Assembly (NCBI RefSeq): GCF_027580225.2
Contig: NC_073352.2
Location: forward strand, 37,325,501 to 37,389,500
DNA: 64,000 nt
Direction of reading: 5' to 3'
Source of the DNA: Misgurnus anguillicaudatus
Taxonomy: Eukaryota > Chordata > Actinopteri > Cypriniformes > Cobitidae
This document shows, piece by piece, positions 30,982 through 43,359 of the stretch. The notes beneath the pieces were generated by a model. The model was not told where the DNA came from and searched no databases. It saw only the letters and a program-made list of their open reading frames with translations. Position 1 is the first letter of the stretch; each line of letters opens with the position of its first letter. Made by a program: the position numbers and the translations under genes.

Positions 30982-33749
30982 TATATACCTGATGGCACCT
31001 GTTCGCCCTACCGTCCCCCGCGAAGGGGGAACCCGCCGGGTCCGCGGCCGGGAGGGTGCGCCTCGGTCGGCCTGGGGGACCGGAGATACTTCCGGTCGAA
31101 AATCCGAATTTCGTTACAGCGCCGCTCCGGCGCCTCGGGCCCGGGTCCTTCGACCTTCGGGTCGGTCGGTCCGCCGGAGGGGCCCTTTCGAACGAGCCCA
31201 CCCGCGAGTATCTGGCCCTTTCCGCAGCGGAGATACGGGGTGCCGTCTCCGGATTTTCCCACGGCCGCTGCTCGGGCGCCTTAAGTCCCAGGACGTCGCC
31301 CTCGGGGTCGGTCGCTCTACCCGAGGGGACCTTTCGAACGAGCCCGCCCTCGACCCTCCGACCCTTTCCGCGGCCGAGATACGGCAGTTCGAAAAAAAAA
31401 AACGCTCGTCCGGAGTTTGCTCGCCCGTAGCGTCCGCTGCGTTCGTCCGCCGGAGGCGTGACCGGTCTCGTTCGAAAGGTCTTTCCCGGGGCTTTCCGGC
31501 GACGCCGGCCCCGAGTCCGTGCGACCCCGTGGACCGGAGATACTTCCGGTCGAATATCCAAATTTCGTTACCGCGCCGCTCCGGCGCCTCGGGCCCGGTG
31601 CCTTCGACCTTTCGGGTCGATTGGTCCGCCGGATGGGCGCTTTCGAACGAGCCCACCCGCGAGTATCTGGCCCTTTCCGCGGCGGAGATACGGGGGGCCG
31701 TCTCCGGATTTTCCCACGGCCGCTGCTCGGGCGCCTTAAGTCCGAGGACGTCGCCCTCGGGGTCGGTCGCTCTACCCGAGGGGACCTTTCGAACGACCCC
31801 GCCCTCGACCCTCCGACCCTTTCCGCGGCCGAGATACGGCGGTTCGAAAAAAAAAACGCTCGTCCGGAGTTTGCTCGCCCGTAGCGTCCGCTGCGTTCGT
31901 CCGCCGGAGGCGTGACCGGTCTCGTTCGAAAGGTCTTTCCCGGGGCTTTCCGGCGACGCCGGCCCCGAGTCCGTGCGACCCCGTGGACCGGAGATACTTC
32001 CGGTCGAATATCCGAAATTCGTTACCGCGCCGCTCCGGCGCCTCGGGTCCGGGGCCTTCGACCTTCGGGTCGGTCGTTCCGCCGGAGGGGCCCTTTCGAA
32101 CGAGCCCACCCGCGAGTATCTGGCCCTTTCCGCAGCGGAGATACGGGGTGCCGACTCCGGATTTTCCCACGGCCGCTGCTCGGGCGCCTTAAGTCCGAGG
32201 ACGTCGCCCTCGGGGTCGGTCGCTCTACCCGAGGGGACCTTTCGAACGAGCCCGCCCTCGACCCTCCGACCCTTTCCGCGGCCGAGATACAGCGGTTCGA
32301 AAAAAAAAAAACGCTGGTCCGGAGTTCGCGCGCTCGTAGCGTCCGCTGCGTTCGTCCGCTGGAGGCGCGGCCGGTCTCGTTCGAAAGGTCTTTCCCGGGG
32401 CTTTTCGGCGACGCCGGCCCCGAGTCCGTGCGACCCCGGGGACCGGAGATACTTCCGGTCGAATTTAGGAAAACTTCGAACGGCCGTATCTCGGGCGCCT
32501 CGGGCCCGGGGCCTTCGAACTTCGGGTCGGTCGGTCCGCCGGAGGGGCCCTTTCGAACGAGCCCACCCGGGAGTATCTGGCCCCTTCCGCAGCGGAGATA
32601 CGGTTGGCCGTCTCCGGACTTTCCCACTGCCGCTGCTCGGGCGCCTTAAGTCCGAGGACGTCGCCCTCGAGGTCGGTCGCTCTACCCGAGGAGACCTTTC
32701 GAACGAGCCCGCCCTCGACCCTCCGACCCTTTTCGCGGTCGAGATACGGCGGTTCGAAAAAAAAAAAAACGCTCGTCCGTAGTTCGCTTGCCCGTAGCGT
32801 CCGCTGCGTTCGTCCGCCGGAGGCGCGGCCGGTCTCGTTCGAAAGGTCTCTCTCGGGGCTTTCCGTGGACGCCAGCCTCGGGTCCGTGCGACCCCGGGGG
32901 CCGGAGATACGGACTTCCATCGCTGCACCTTTAAACGGCCGTAGCTCGGGCGCCTTAAGACCGAGACCTTAGCCCTTTGGGTCCCTCATCCTCCAGGAGG
33001 GGCCCTTTCCAACGACCCCACCCACGTCTCCGTACCCCTTTCCCCGGCCGAGATACGACCCCGGGAACATCGCCCCGTCAACCCGACCACCGTGCACCCG
33101 AGGCCGGCTTTGGACCCCGCGACGGACACCCTGGAGCTCGTACCCGGCGCACCGTTTGGTCCCTGCCATCCCACTCTTAAGCACTCCCCCACCGGACTAA
33201 GCCCCATCCTCCCGGCCCTTCTGGAGAACCAAACAGTTGGTCAACCCCAAAATTTCTCCAACCGTTGGTCAACCCGAAAGATTTTCCAGCAGTTGGTCAA
33301 CCTCAATCGACTTAGGTTTTGGAGCGTTCGAGTTTCCAGCAGTTGGTCAACCTCAATCGACTTAGGTTTTGGAGTGTTCGCGTTTCCAGCAGTTGGTCAA
33401 CCTCAATCGACTTAGGTTTTGGAGCGTTCGCGTTTCCAGCAGTTGGTCAACCTCAATCGACTTAGGCTCTGGAGCTTTCGCCTCTCCAGCAGTTGGTCAA
33501 CCCCAACGACTTAGGCTCTTGAGCTTTTACTTCTACAGCAGTTGGTCAACCCCATCGACTTAGGTTCTGGGGCGTTCGCTTCTCCTGCCATAGACTTAGG
33601 TTCTAGAGCTATCGCCTCTCCGACAGTTGGTCAACCCCAATCGACTTAGGCTCTGGAGCTTTCACTTCTCCAGCAGTTGGTCAACCCCATCGACTTAGGT
33701 TCTGGAGCTTTCGCCTCTCCGACAGTTGGTCAACCCCGATCGACTTAGC
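30982..33749. repeat. HOR unit 11, 2768 bp, four A-tract subunits
   Basis: A-tracts begin near 31392, 31847, 32300 and 32757. The head pairs with unit 9; small differences are ATCCAAATTTCG at about 31556 and GAACGACCCC at about 31793. The penultimate subunit is the AATTTAGGAAAAC variant with GGTTGGCCG near 32603. The terminal block is close to those of units 1 and 13 (GCTTGCCCG, CCGGACTAAG). Confidence 0.92.
33234..33749. repeat. Minisatellite block, end of unit 11
   Basis: Twelve repeats, common type; ACTTCTACAGCAG near 33528 is a change seen only here. Confidence 0.9.
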
Positions 33750-36462
33750 TATATACCTGATGGCACCTGTTCGCCCTACCGTCCCCCGCGAAGGGGGAAC
33801 CCGCCGGATCCGCGGCCGGGAGGGTGCGCCTCGGTCGGCCTGGGGGACCGGAGATACTTCCGGTCGAAAATCCGAATTTCGTTACAGCGCCGCTCCGGCC
33901 TCGGGCCCGGGTCCTTCGACCTTCGGGTCGGTCGGTCCGCCGAAAGGGGCCCTTTCGAACGAGCCCACCCGCGAGTATCTGGCCCTTTCCGCAGCGGAGA
34001 TACGGGGTGCCGTCTCCGGATTTTCCCACGGCCGCTGCTCGGGCGCCTTAAGTCCCAGGACGTCGCCCTCGGGGTCGGTCGCTCTACCCGAGGGGACCTT
34101 TCGAACGAGCCCGCCCTCGACCCTCCGACCCTTTCCGCGGCCGAGATACGGCGGTTCGAGAAAAAAAAAACGCTCGTCCGGAGTTTGCTCGCCCGTAGCG
34201 TCCGCTGCGTTCGTCCGCCGGAGGTTTGACCGGTCTCGTTCGAAAGGTCTTTCCCGGGGCTTTCCGGCGACGCCGGCCCCGAGTCCGTGCGATCCCGTGG
34301 ACCGGAGATACTTCCGGTCGAATATCCGAATTTCGTTACCGCGCCGCTCCGGCGCCTCGGGCCCGGGGCCTTCGACCTTCGGGTCGATTGGTCCGCCGGA
34401 TGGGCCCTTTCGAACGAGCCCACCCACGAGTATCTGGCCCTTTCAGCGGCGGAGATATGGGGGGCCTTCTCCGGATTTTCCCACGGCCGCTGCTCGGGCG
34501 CCTTAAGTCCGAGGACGTCGCCCTCGGGGTCGGTCGCTCTACCCGAGGGGACCTTTCGAACGAGCATGCCCTCGACCCTCCGACCCTTTCCGCGGCCGAG
34601 ATACGGCGGATCGAAAAAAAAAAAACGCTGGTCCGGAGTTCGCGCGCCCGTAGCGTCCGCTGCGTTCGTCCGCCGGAGGCGCGGCTGGTCTCGTTCGAAA
34701 GGTCTTTCCCGGGGCTTTCCGGCGACGCCGGCCCCGAGTCCGTGCGACCCCGTGGACCGGAGATACTTCCGGTCGAATATCCGAATTTCGTTACCGCGCC
34801 GCTCCGGCGCCTCGGGTCCGGGGCCTTCGACCTTCGGGTCGATTGGTCCGCCGGAGGGGCCCTTTCGAACGAGCCCACCCGCGAGTATCTGGCCTTTTCC
34901 GCGGCGGAGATACGGGGGGCCGTCTCCGGATTTTCCCACGGCCGCTGCTCGGGCGCCTTAAGTCCGAGGACGTCGCCCTCGGGGTCGGTCGCTCTACCCG
35001 AGGGGACCTTTCGAACGAGCCCGCCCTCGACCCTCCGACCCTTTCCGCGGCCGAGATACGGCGGATCAAAAAAAAAAACGCTCGTCCGGAGTTCGCGCGC
35101 CCGTAGCGTCCGCTGCGTTCGTCCGCCGGAGGCGCGGCCGGTCTCGTTCGAAAGGTCTTTCCCGGGGCTTTCCGGCGACGCCGGCCCCGAGTCCGTGCGA
35201 CCCCGTGGACCGGAGATACTTCCGGTCGAATATCCGAAATTCGTTACCGCGCCGCTCCGGCGCCTCGGGTCCGGGGCCTTCGACCTTCGGGTCGGTCGGT
35301 CCGCCGGAGGGGCCCTTTCGAACGAGCCCACCCGCGAGTATCTGGCCCTTTCCGCAGCGGAGATACGGGGTGCCGACTCCGGATTTTCCCACGGCCGCTG
35401 CTCGGGCGCCTTAAGTCCGAGGACGTCGCCCTCGGGGTCGGTCGCTCTACCCGAGGGGACCTTTCGAACGAGCCCGCCCTCGACCCTCCGACCCTTTCCG
35501 CGGCCGAGATACGGCGGATCGAAAAAAAAAAAAGCTGGTCCGGAGTTCGCGCGCCCGTAGCATCCGCTGCGTTCGTCCGCCGGAGGCGCGGCCGGTCTCG
35601 TTCGAAAGGTCTCTCTCGGGGCTTTCCGGGGACGCCAGCCTCGGGTCCGTGCGACCCCGGGGGCCGGAGATACGGACTTCCACTGCTGCACCTTTAAACG
35701 GCCGTAGCTCGGGCGCCTTAAGACCGAGACCTTAGCCCTTTGGGTCCCTCATCCTCCAGGAGGGGCCCTTTCCAACGACCCCACCCACGTCTCCGTACCC
35801 CCTTCCCCGGCCGAGATACGACCCCGGGAACATCGCCCCGTCAACCCGACCACCGTGCACCCGAAGCCGGCTTTGGACCCCGCGACGGACACCCTGGAGC
35901 TCGTACCCGGCGCACCGTTTGGTCCCTGCCATCCCACTCTTAAGCACTCCCCCACCGGACTAAGCCCCATCCTCCCGGCCCTTCTGGAGAACCAAACAGT
36001 TGGTCAACCCCAAAATTTCTCCAACCGTTGGTCAACCCAAAAGATTTTCCAGCAGTTGGTCAACCTCAATCGACTTAGGTTTTGGAGTGTTCGCGTTTCC
36101 AGCAGTTGGTCAACCTCAATCGACTTAGGTTTTGGAGCGTTCGCGTTTCCAGCAGTTGGTCAACCTCAATCGACTTAGGCTCTGGAGCTTTCGCCTCTCC
36201 AGCAGTTGGTCAACCCCAACGACTTAGGCTCTTGAGCTTTCACTTCTCCAGCAGTTGGTCAACCCCATCGACTTAGGTTCTGGGGCGTTCGCTTCTCCTG
36301 CCATAGACTTAGGTTCTAGAGCTTTCGCCTCTCCGACAGTTGGTCAACCCCAATCGACTTAGGCTCTGGAGCTTTCACTTCTCCAGCAGTTGGTCAACCC
36401 CATCGACTTAGGTTCTGGAGCTTTCGCCTCTCCGACAGTTGGTCAACCCCGATCGACTTAGC
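33750..36462. repeat. HOR unit 12, 2713 bp, four A-tract subunits and a shortened minisatellite
   Basis: A-tracts begin near 34160, 34614, 35069 and 35522; the first is interrupted (CGAG before the As). Local indels near 33897 (CCGGCCTCGGG, two bases short) and 33942 (CCGAAAGGGGCC) alter the hairpin-forming region. No variant penultimate subunit is present. The minisatellite lacks one 50 bp repeat, which explains why this unit is about 55 bp shorter than other four-subunit units. Confidence 0.92.
35997..36462. repeat. Minisatellite block, end of unit 12, one repeat short
   Basis: Eleven repeats, 466 bp. The first regular 50-mer (GGAGCGTTCGAG) is missing, so CCGAAAG-type leader sequence (here CCAAAAGATTTTCC) joins directly to the GGAGTGTTCGCG repeat. 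This is the only length change among the minisatellite blocks. Confidence 0.92.
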
Positions 36463-39400
36463 TATATACCTGATGGCACCTGTTCGCCCTACCGTCCCCC
36501 GCGAAGGGGGAACCCGCCGGGACCGCGGCCGGGAGGGTGCGCCTCGGTCGGCCCGGGGGACCGGAGATACTTCCGGTCGAAAATCCGAATTTCGTTACAG
36601 CGCCGCTCCGGCGCCTCGGGCCCGGGTCCTTCGACCTTCGGGTCGGTCGGTCCGCCGGAGGGGCCCTTTCGAACGAGCCCACCCGCGAGTATCTGGCCCT
36701 TTCCGCGGCGGAGATACGGGGGGCCGTCTCCGGATTTTCCCACGGCCGCTGCTCGGGCGCCTTAAGTCCGAGGACGTCGCCCTCGGGGTCGGTCGCTCTA
36801 CCCGAGGGGACCTTTCGAACGAGCCCGCCCTCGACCCTCCGACCCTTTCCGCGGCCGAGATACGGCGATCGAAAAAAAAAACGCTGGTCCGGAGTTTGCG
36901 CGCCCGTAGCGTCCGCTGCGTTCGTCCGCCGGAGGCGCGGCTGGTCTCGTTCGAAAGGTCTTTCCCGGGGCTTTCCGGCGACGCCGGCCCCGAGTCCGTG
37001 CGACCCCGTGGACCGGAGATACTTCCGGTCGAATATCCGAATTTCGTTACCGCGCCGCTCCGGCGCCTCGGGTCCGGGGCCTTCGACCTTCGGGTCGATT
37101 GGTCCGCCGGAGGGGCCCTTTCGAACGAGCCCACCCTCGAGTATCTGGCCTTTTCCGCGGCGGAGATACGGGGGGCCGTCTCCGGATTTTCCCACGGCCG
37201 CTGCTCGGGCGCCTTAAGTCCGAGGACGTCGCCCTCGGGGTCGGTCGCTCTACCCGAGGGGACCTTTCGAACGAGCCCGCCCTCGACCCTCCGACCCTTT
37301 CCGCGGCCGAGATACGGCGGATCGAAAAAAAAAAACGCTGGTCCGGAGTTCGCGCGCCCGTAGCGTCCGCTGCGTTCGTCCGCCGGAGGCGCGGCCGGTC
37401 TCGTTCGAAAGGTCTTTCCCGGGGCTTTCCGGCGACGCCGGCCCCGAGTCCGTGCGACCCCGTGGACCGGAGATACTTCCGGTCAAATATCCGAAATTCG
37501 TTACCGCGCCGCTCCGGCGCCTCGGGTCCGGGGCCTTCGACCTTCGGGTCGGTCGGTCCGCCGGAGGGGCCCTTTCGAACGAGCCCACCCGCGAGTATCT
37601 GGCCCTTTCCGCAGCGGAGATACGGGGTGCCGACTCCGGATTTTCCCACGGCCGCTGCTCGGGCGCCTTAAGTCCGAGGACGTCGCCTTCGGGGTCGGTC
37701 GCTCTACCCGAGGGGACCTTTCGAACGAGCCCGCCCTCGACCCTCCGACCCTTTCCGCGGCCGAGAAACGGCGGTTCGAAAAAAAAACCGCTCGTCCGGA
37801 GTTTGCTCGCCCGTAGCGTCCGCTGCGTTCGTCCGCCGGAGACGTGACTGGTCTCGTTCGAAAGGTCTTTCCCGGGGCTTTCCGGCGACGCCGGCCCCGA
37901 GTCCGTGCGACCCCGTGGACCGGAGATACTTCCGGTCGAATATCCGAATTTCGTTACCGCGCCGCTCCGGCGCCTCGGGTCCGGGGCCTTCGAACTTCGG
38001 GTCGATTGGTCCGCCGGAGGGGCCCTTTCGAACGAGCCCACCCGCGAGTATCTGGCCCTTTCCGCGGCGGAGATACGGGGGGCCGTCACCGGATTTTCCC
38101 ACGGCCGCTGCTCGGGCGCCTTAAGTCCGAGGACGTCGCCCTCGGGGTCGGTCGCTCTACCCGAGGGGACTTTTCGAACGAGCCCGCCCTCGACCCTCCA
38201 ACCCTTTCCGCGGCCGAGATACGGCGGATCGAAAAAAAAAAACGCTGGTCCGGAGTTCGCGCGCCCGTAGCGTCCGCTGCGTTCGTCCGCTGGAGGCGCG
38301 GCCGGTCTCGTTCGAAAGGTCTTTCCCAGGGCTTTTCGGCGACGCCGGCCCCGAGTCCGTGCGACCCCGGGGACCGGAGATACTTCCGGTCGAATTTAGG
38401 AAAACTTCGAACGGCCGTATCTCGGGCGCCTCGGGCCCGGGGCCATCGAACTTCGGGTCGGTCGGTCCGCCGGAGGGGCCCTTTCGAACGAGCCCACCCG
38501 GGAGTATCTGGCCCCTTCCGCAGCGGAGATACGGGGGGCCGTCTGCGGATTTTCCCACTGCCGCTGCTCGGGCGCCTTAAGTCCGAGGACGTCGCCCTCG
38601 AGGTCGGTCGCTCTACCCGAGGAGACCTTTCGAACGAGCCCGCCCTCGACCCTCCGACCCTTTTCGCGGCCGAGATACGGCGGTTCAAAAAAAAAAAAAC
38701 GCTCGTCCGTAGTTCGCTTGCCCGTAGCGTCCGCTGCGTTCGTCCGCCGGAGGCGCGGCCGGTCTCGTTCGAAAGGTCTCTCTCGGGGCTTTCCGTTGAC
38801 GCCAGCCTCGGGTCCGTGCGACCCCGGGGGCCGGAGATACGGACTTCCACCGCTGCACCTTTAAACGGCCGTAGCTCGGGCGCCTTAAGACCGAGACCTT
38901 AGCCCTTTGGGTCCCTCATCCTCCAGGAGGGGCCCTTTCCAACGACCCCACCCACGTCTCCGTACCCCTTTCCCCGGCCGAGATACGACCCCGGGAACAT
39001 CGCCCCGTCAACCCGACCACCGTGCACCCGAGGCCGGCTTTGGACCCCGCGACGGACACCCTGGAGCTCGTACCCGGCGCACCGTTTGGTCCCTGCCATC
39101 CCACTCTTAAGCACTCCCCCACCGGACTAAGCCCCATCCTCCCGGCCCTTCTGGAGAACCAAACAGTTGGTCAACCCCAAAATTTCTCCAACCGTTGGTC
39201 AACCCGAAAGATTTTCCAGCAGTTGGTCAACCTCAATCGACTTAGGTTTTGGAGCGTTCGAGTTTCCAGCAGTTGGTCAACCTCAATCGACTTAGGTTTT
39301 GGAGTGTTCGCGTTTCCAGCAGTTGGTCAACCTCAATCGACTTAGGTTTTGAAGCGTTCGCGTTTCCAGCAGTTGGTCAACCTCAATCGACTTAGGCTCT

Positions 39401-39679
39401 GGAGCTTTCGCCTCTCCAGCAGTTGGTCAACCCCAACGACTTAGGCTCTTGAGCTTTTACTTCTCCAGCAGTTGGTCAACCCCATCGACTTAGGTTCTGG
39501 GGCGTTCGCTTCTCCTGCCATAGACTTAGGTTCTAGAGCTATCGCCTCTCCGACAGTTGGTCAACCCCAATCGACTTAGGCTCTGGAGCTTTCACTTCTC
39601 CAGCAGTTGGTCAACCCCATCGACTTAGGTTCTGGAGCTTTCGCCTCTCCGACAGTTGGTCAACCCCGATCGACTTAGC
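36463..39679. repeat. HOR unit 13, 3217 bp, five A-tract subunits
   Basis: A-tracts begin near 36871, 37325, 37780, 38232 and 38687. From the tract at 38232 onward it matches unit 1 from 1933 onward at an exact offset of 36300 bp, including GGCCATCGAAC and the minisatellite change GGTTTTGAAGCG. Upstream of that tract the two diverge. Local changes are GCGGGACCGCGG replacing GGGTCCGCGG near 36517, CCGGTCAAATATC near 37480 and CGAGAAACGG, a damaged GAGATAC, near 37762. Confidence 0.92.
39164..39679. repeat. Minisatellite block, end of unit 13
   Basis: Twelve repeats with GGTTTTGAAGCG, matching the block at 2864 at offset 36300. Confidence 0.9.
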
Positions 39680-42600
39680 TATATACCTGATGGCACCTGT
39701 TCGCCCTACCGTCCCCCGCGAAGGGGGAACCCGCCGGGTCCGCGGCCGGGAGGGTGCGCCTCGGTCGGCCTGGGGGACCGGAGATACTTCCGGTCGAAAA
39801 TCCGAATTTCGTTACAGCGCCGCTCCGGCGCCTCGGGCCCGGGTCCTTCGACCTTCGGGTCGGTCGGTCCGCCGGAGGGGCCCTTTCGAACGAGCCCACC
39901 CGCGAGTATCTGGCCCTTTCCGCAGCGGAGATACGGGGTGCCGTCTCCGGATTTTCCCACGGCCGCTGCTCGGGCGCCTTAAGTCCCAGGACGTCGCCCT
40001 CGGGGTCGGTCGCTCTACCCGAGGGGACCTTTCGAACGAGCCCGCCCTCGACCCTCCGACCCTTTCCGCGGCCGAGATACGGCGGTTCGAAAAAAAAAAA
40101 AAACGCTCGTCCGGAGTTTGCTCGCCCGTAGCGTCCGCTGCGTTCGTCCGCCGGAGGCGTGACCGGTCTCGTTCGAAAGGTCTTTCCCGGGGCTTTCCGG
40201 CGACGCCGGCCCCGAGTCCGTGCGATCCCGTGGACCGGAGATACTTCCGGTCGAATATCCGAATTTCGTTACCGCGCCGCTCCGGCGCCTCGGGCCCGGG
40301 GCCTTCGACCTTCGGGTCGGTCGGTCCGCCGGATGGGCCCTTTCGAACGAGCCCACCCACGAGTATCTGGCCCTTTCCGCGGCGGAGATACGGGGGGCCT
40401 TCTCCGGATTTTCCCACGGCCGCTGCTCGGGCGCCTTAAGTCCGAGGACGTCGCCCTCGGGGTCGGTCGCTCTACCCGAGGGGACCTTTCGAACGAGCCC
40501 GCCCTCGACCCTCCGACCCTTTCCGCGGCCGAGATACGGCGGATCGAAAAAAAAAAAAACGCTGGTCCGGAGTTCGCGCGCCCGTAGCGTCCGCTGCGTT
40601 CGTCCGCCGGAGGCGCGGCCGGTCTCGTTCGAAAGGTCTTTCCCGGGGCTTTCCGGCGACGCCGGCCCCGAGTCCGTGCGACCCCGTGGACCGGAGATAC
40701 TTCCGGTAGAATATCCGAATTTCGTTACCGCGCCGCTCCGGCGCCTCGGGTCCGGGGCCTTCGACCTTCGGGTCGATTGGTCCGCCGGAGGGGCCCTTTC
40801 GAACGAGCCCACCCGCGAGTATCTGGCCTTTTCCGCGGCGGAGATACGGGGGGCCGTCTCCGGATTTTCCCACGGCCGCTGCTCGGGCGCCTTAAGTCCG
40901 AGGACGTCGCCCTCGGGGTCGGTCGCTCTACCCGAGGGGACCTTTCGAACGAGCCCGCCCTCGACCCTCCGACCCTTTCCGCGGCCGAGATACGGCGGAT
41001 CGAAAAAAAAAAACGCTGGTCCGGAGTTCGCGCGCCCGGAGCGTCCGCTGCGTTCGTCCGCCGGAGGCGCGGCCGGTCTCGTTCGAAAGGTCTTTCCCGG
41101 GGCTTTCCGGCGACGCCGGCCCCGAGTCCGTGCGACCCCGTGGACCGGAGATACTTCCGGTCGAATATCCGAATTTCGTTACCGCGCCGCTCCGGCGCCT
41201 CGGGTCCGGGGCCTTCGACCTTCGGGTCGGTCGGTCCGCCGGAGGGGCCCTTTCGAACGAGCCCACCCGCGAGTATCTGGCCCTTTCCGCAGCGGAGATA
41301 CGGGGTGCCGACTCCGGATTTTCCCACGGCCGCTGCTCGGGCGCCTTAAGTCCCAGGACGTCGCCCTCGGGGTCGGTCGCTCTACCCGAGGGGACCTTTC
41401 GAACGAGCCCGCCCTCGACCCTCCGACCCTTTCCGCGGCCGAGATACGGCGGATCGAAAAAAAAAAAACGCTGGTCCGGAGTTCGCGCGCCCGTAGCGTC
41501 CGCTGCGTTCGTCCGCCGGAGGCGCGGCCGGTCTCGTTCGAAAGGTCTTTCCCGGGGCTTTCCGGCGACGCCGGCCCCGAGTCCGTGCGACCCCGTGGAC
41601 CGGAGATACTTCCGGTAGAATATCCGAATTTCGTTACCGCGCCGCTCCGGCGCCTCGGGTCCGGGGCCTTCGACCTTCGGGTCGATTGGTCCGCCGGAGG
41701 GGCCCTTTCGAACGAGCTCACCCGCGAGTATCTGGCCTTTTCCGCGGCGGAGATACGGGGGGCCGTCTCCGGATTTTCCCACGGCCGCTGCTCGGGCGCC
41801 TTAAGTCCGAGGACGTCGCCCTCGGGGTCGGTCGCTCTACCCGAGGGGACCTTTCGAACGAGCCCGCCCTCGACCCTCCGACCCTTTCCGCGGCCGAGAT
41901 ACGGCGGATCGAAAAAAAAAAACGCTGGTCCGGAGTTCGCGCGCCCGGAGCGTCCGCTGCGTTCGTCCGCCGGAGGCGCGGCCGGTCTCGTTCGAAAGGT
42001 CTTTCCCGGGGCTTTCCGGCGACGCCGGCCCCGAGTCCGTGCGACCCCGGGGACCGGAGATACTTCCGGTCGAATTTCGGAAAACTTCGAACGGCCGTAT
42101 CTCGAACGCCTCGGGCCCGGGGCCTTCGAACTTCGGGTCGGTCGGTCCGCCGGAGGGGCCCTTTCGATCGAGCCCACCCGGGAGTATCTGGCCCCTTCCG
42201 CAGCGGAGATACAGGGGGCCGTCTCCGGATTTTCCCACTGCCGCTGCTCGGGCGCCTTAAGTCCGAGGACGTCGCCCTCGGGGTCGGTCGCTCTACCCGA
42301 GGAGACCTTTCGAATGAGCCCGCCCTCGACCCTCCGACCCTTTTCGCGGCCGAGATACGGCGGTTCGAAAAAAAAAAAACGCTCGTCCGTAGTTCGCGCG
42401 CCCGTAGCGTCTGCTGCGTTCGTCCGCCGGAGGCGCGGCCGGTCTCGTTCGAAAGGTCTCTCTCGGGGCTTTCCGTGGACGCCAGCCTCGGGTCCGTGCG
42501 ACCCCGGGGGCCGGAGATACGGACTTCCACCGCTGCACCTTTAAACAACCGTAGCTCGGGCGCCTTAAGACCGACACCTTAGCCCTTTGGGTCCCTCATC

Positions 42601-43359
42601 CTCCAGGAGGGGCCCTTTCCAACGACCCCACCCACGTCTCCGTACCCCTTTCCCCGGCAGAGATACGACCCCGGGAACATCGCCCCGTCAACCCGACCAC
42701 CGTGCACCCGAGGCCGGCTTTGGACCCCGCGACGGACACCCTGGAGCTCGTACCCGGCGCACCGTTTGGTCCCTGCCATCCCACTCTTAAGCACTCCCCC
42801 ACCGAACTAAGCCCCATCCTCCCGGCCCTTCTGGAGAACCAAACAGTTGGTCAACCCCAAAATTTCTCCAACCGTTGGTCAACCCGAAAGATTTTCCAGC
42901 AGTTGGTCAACCTCAATCGACTTAGGTTCTGGAGCGTTCGAGTTTCCAGCAGTTGGTCAACCTCAATCGACTTAGGTTTTGGAGTGTTCGCGTTTCCAGC
43001 AGTTGGTCAACCTCAATCGACTTAGGTTTTGGAGTGTTCGCGTTTCCAGCAGTTGGTCAACCTCAATCGACTTAGGCTCTGGAGCTTTCGCCTCTCCAGC
43101 AGTTGGTCAACCCCAACGACTTAGGCTCTTGAGCTTTTACTTCTCCAGCAGTTGGTCAACCCCATCGACTTAGGTTCTGGGGCGTTCGCTTCTCCTGCCA
43201 TAGACTTAGGTTCTAGAGCTATCGCCTCTCCGACAGTTGGTCAACCCCAATCGACTTAGGCTCTGGAGCTTTCACTTCTCCAGCAGTTGGTCAACCCCAT
43301 CGACTTAGGTTCTGGAGCTTTCGCCTCTCCGACAGTTGGTCAACCCCGATCGACTTAGC
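39680..43359. repeat. HOR unit 14, 3680 bp, six A-tract subunits, duplicate of unit 2
   Basis: A-tracts begin near 40090, 40547, 41001, 41456, 41911 and 42368. It matches unit 2 through the same private variants; the 4 bp length difference is explained by A-tract lengths. The terminal block is type I. By chance of tract length and subunit length, one frame stays open from 40220 to 42544 across five subunits, without looking like a protein. Confidence 0.93.
42844..43359. repeat. Minisatellite block, end of unit 14
   Basis: Twelve repeats, type I (GGTTCTGGAGCG). Confidence 0.9.

Larger units (their letters stand above)
23991..31766. repeat. 4166 bp tandem duplication (units 8+9 and 10+11)
   Basis: The segment 23991-27600 recurs at 28157-31766 with a fixed 4166 bp offset. 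It includes the minisatellite, unit 8/10 and the head of unit 9/11, and the two copies differ by only a few substitutions. Confidence 0.88.

Noticed and set aside
31114..32928. Open frame of 604 codons on the minus strand
   Set aside because: Same explanation: stop-poor GC-rich repeat text. Poly(A) appears as runs of Phe and frames change between copies.
40220..42544. Open frame of 774 codons on the plus strand, and many others of 200-600 codons
   Set aside because: It reads through five repeated subunits, with A-tracts giving Lys runs. Overlapping frames on both strands are equally open, composition is Arg/Pro/Gly/Ser-rich, no domain is recognisable, and closely related copies lose the frame by a one-base change in A-tract length.
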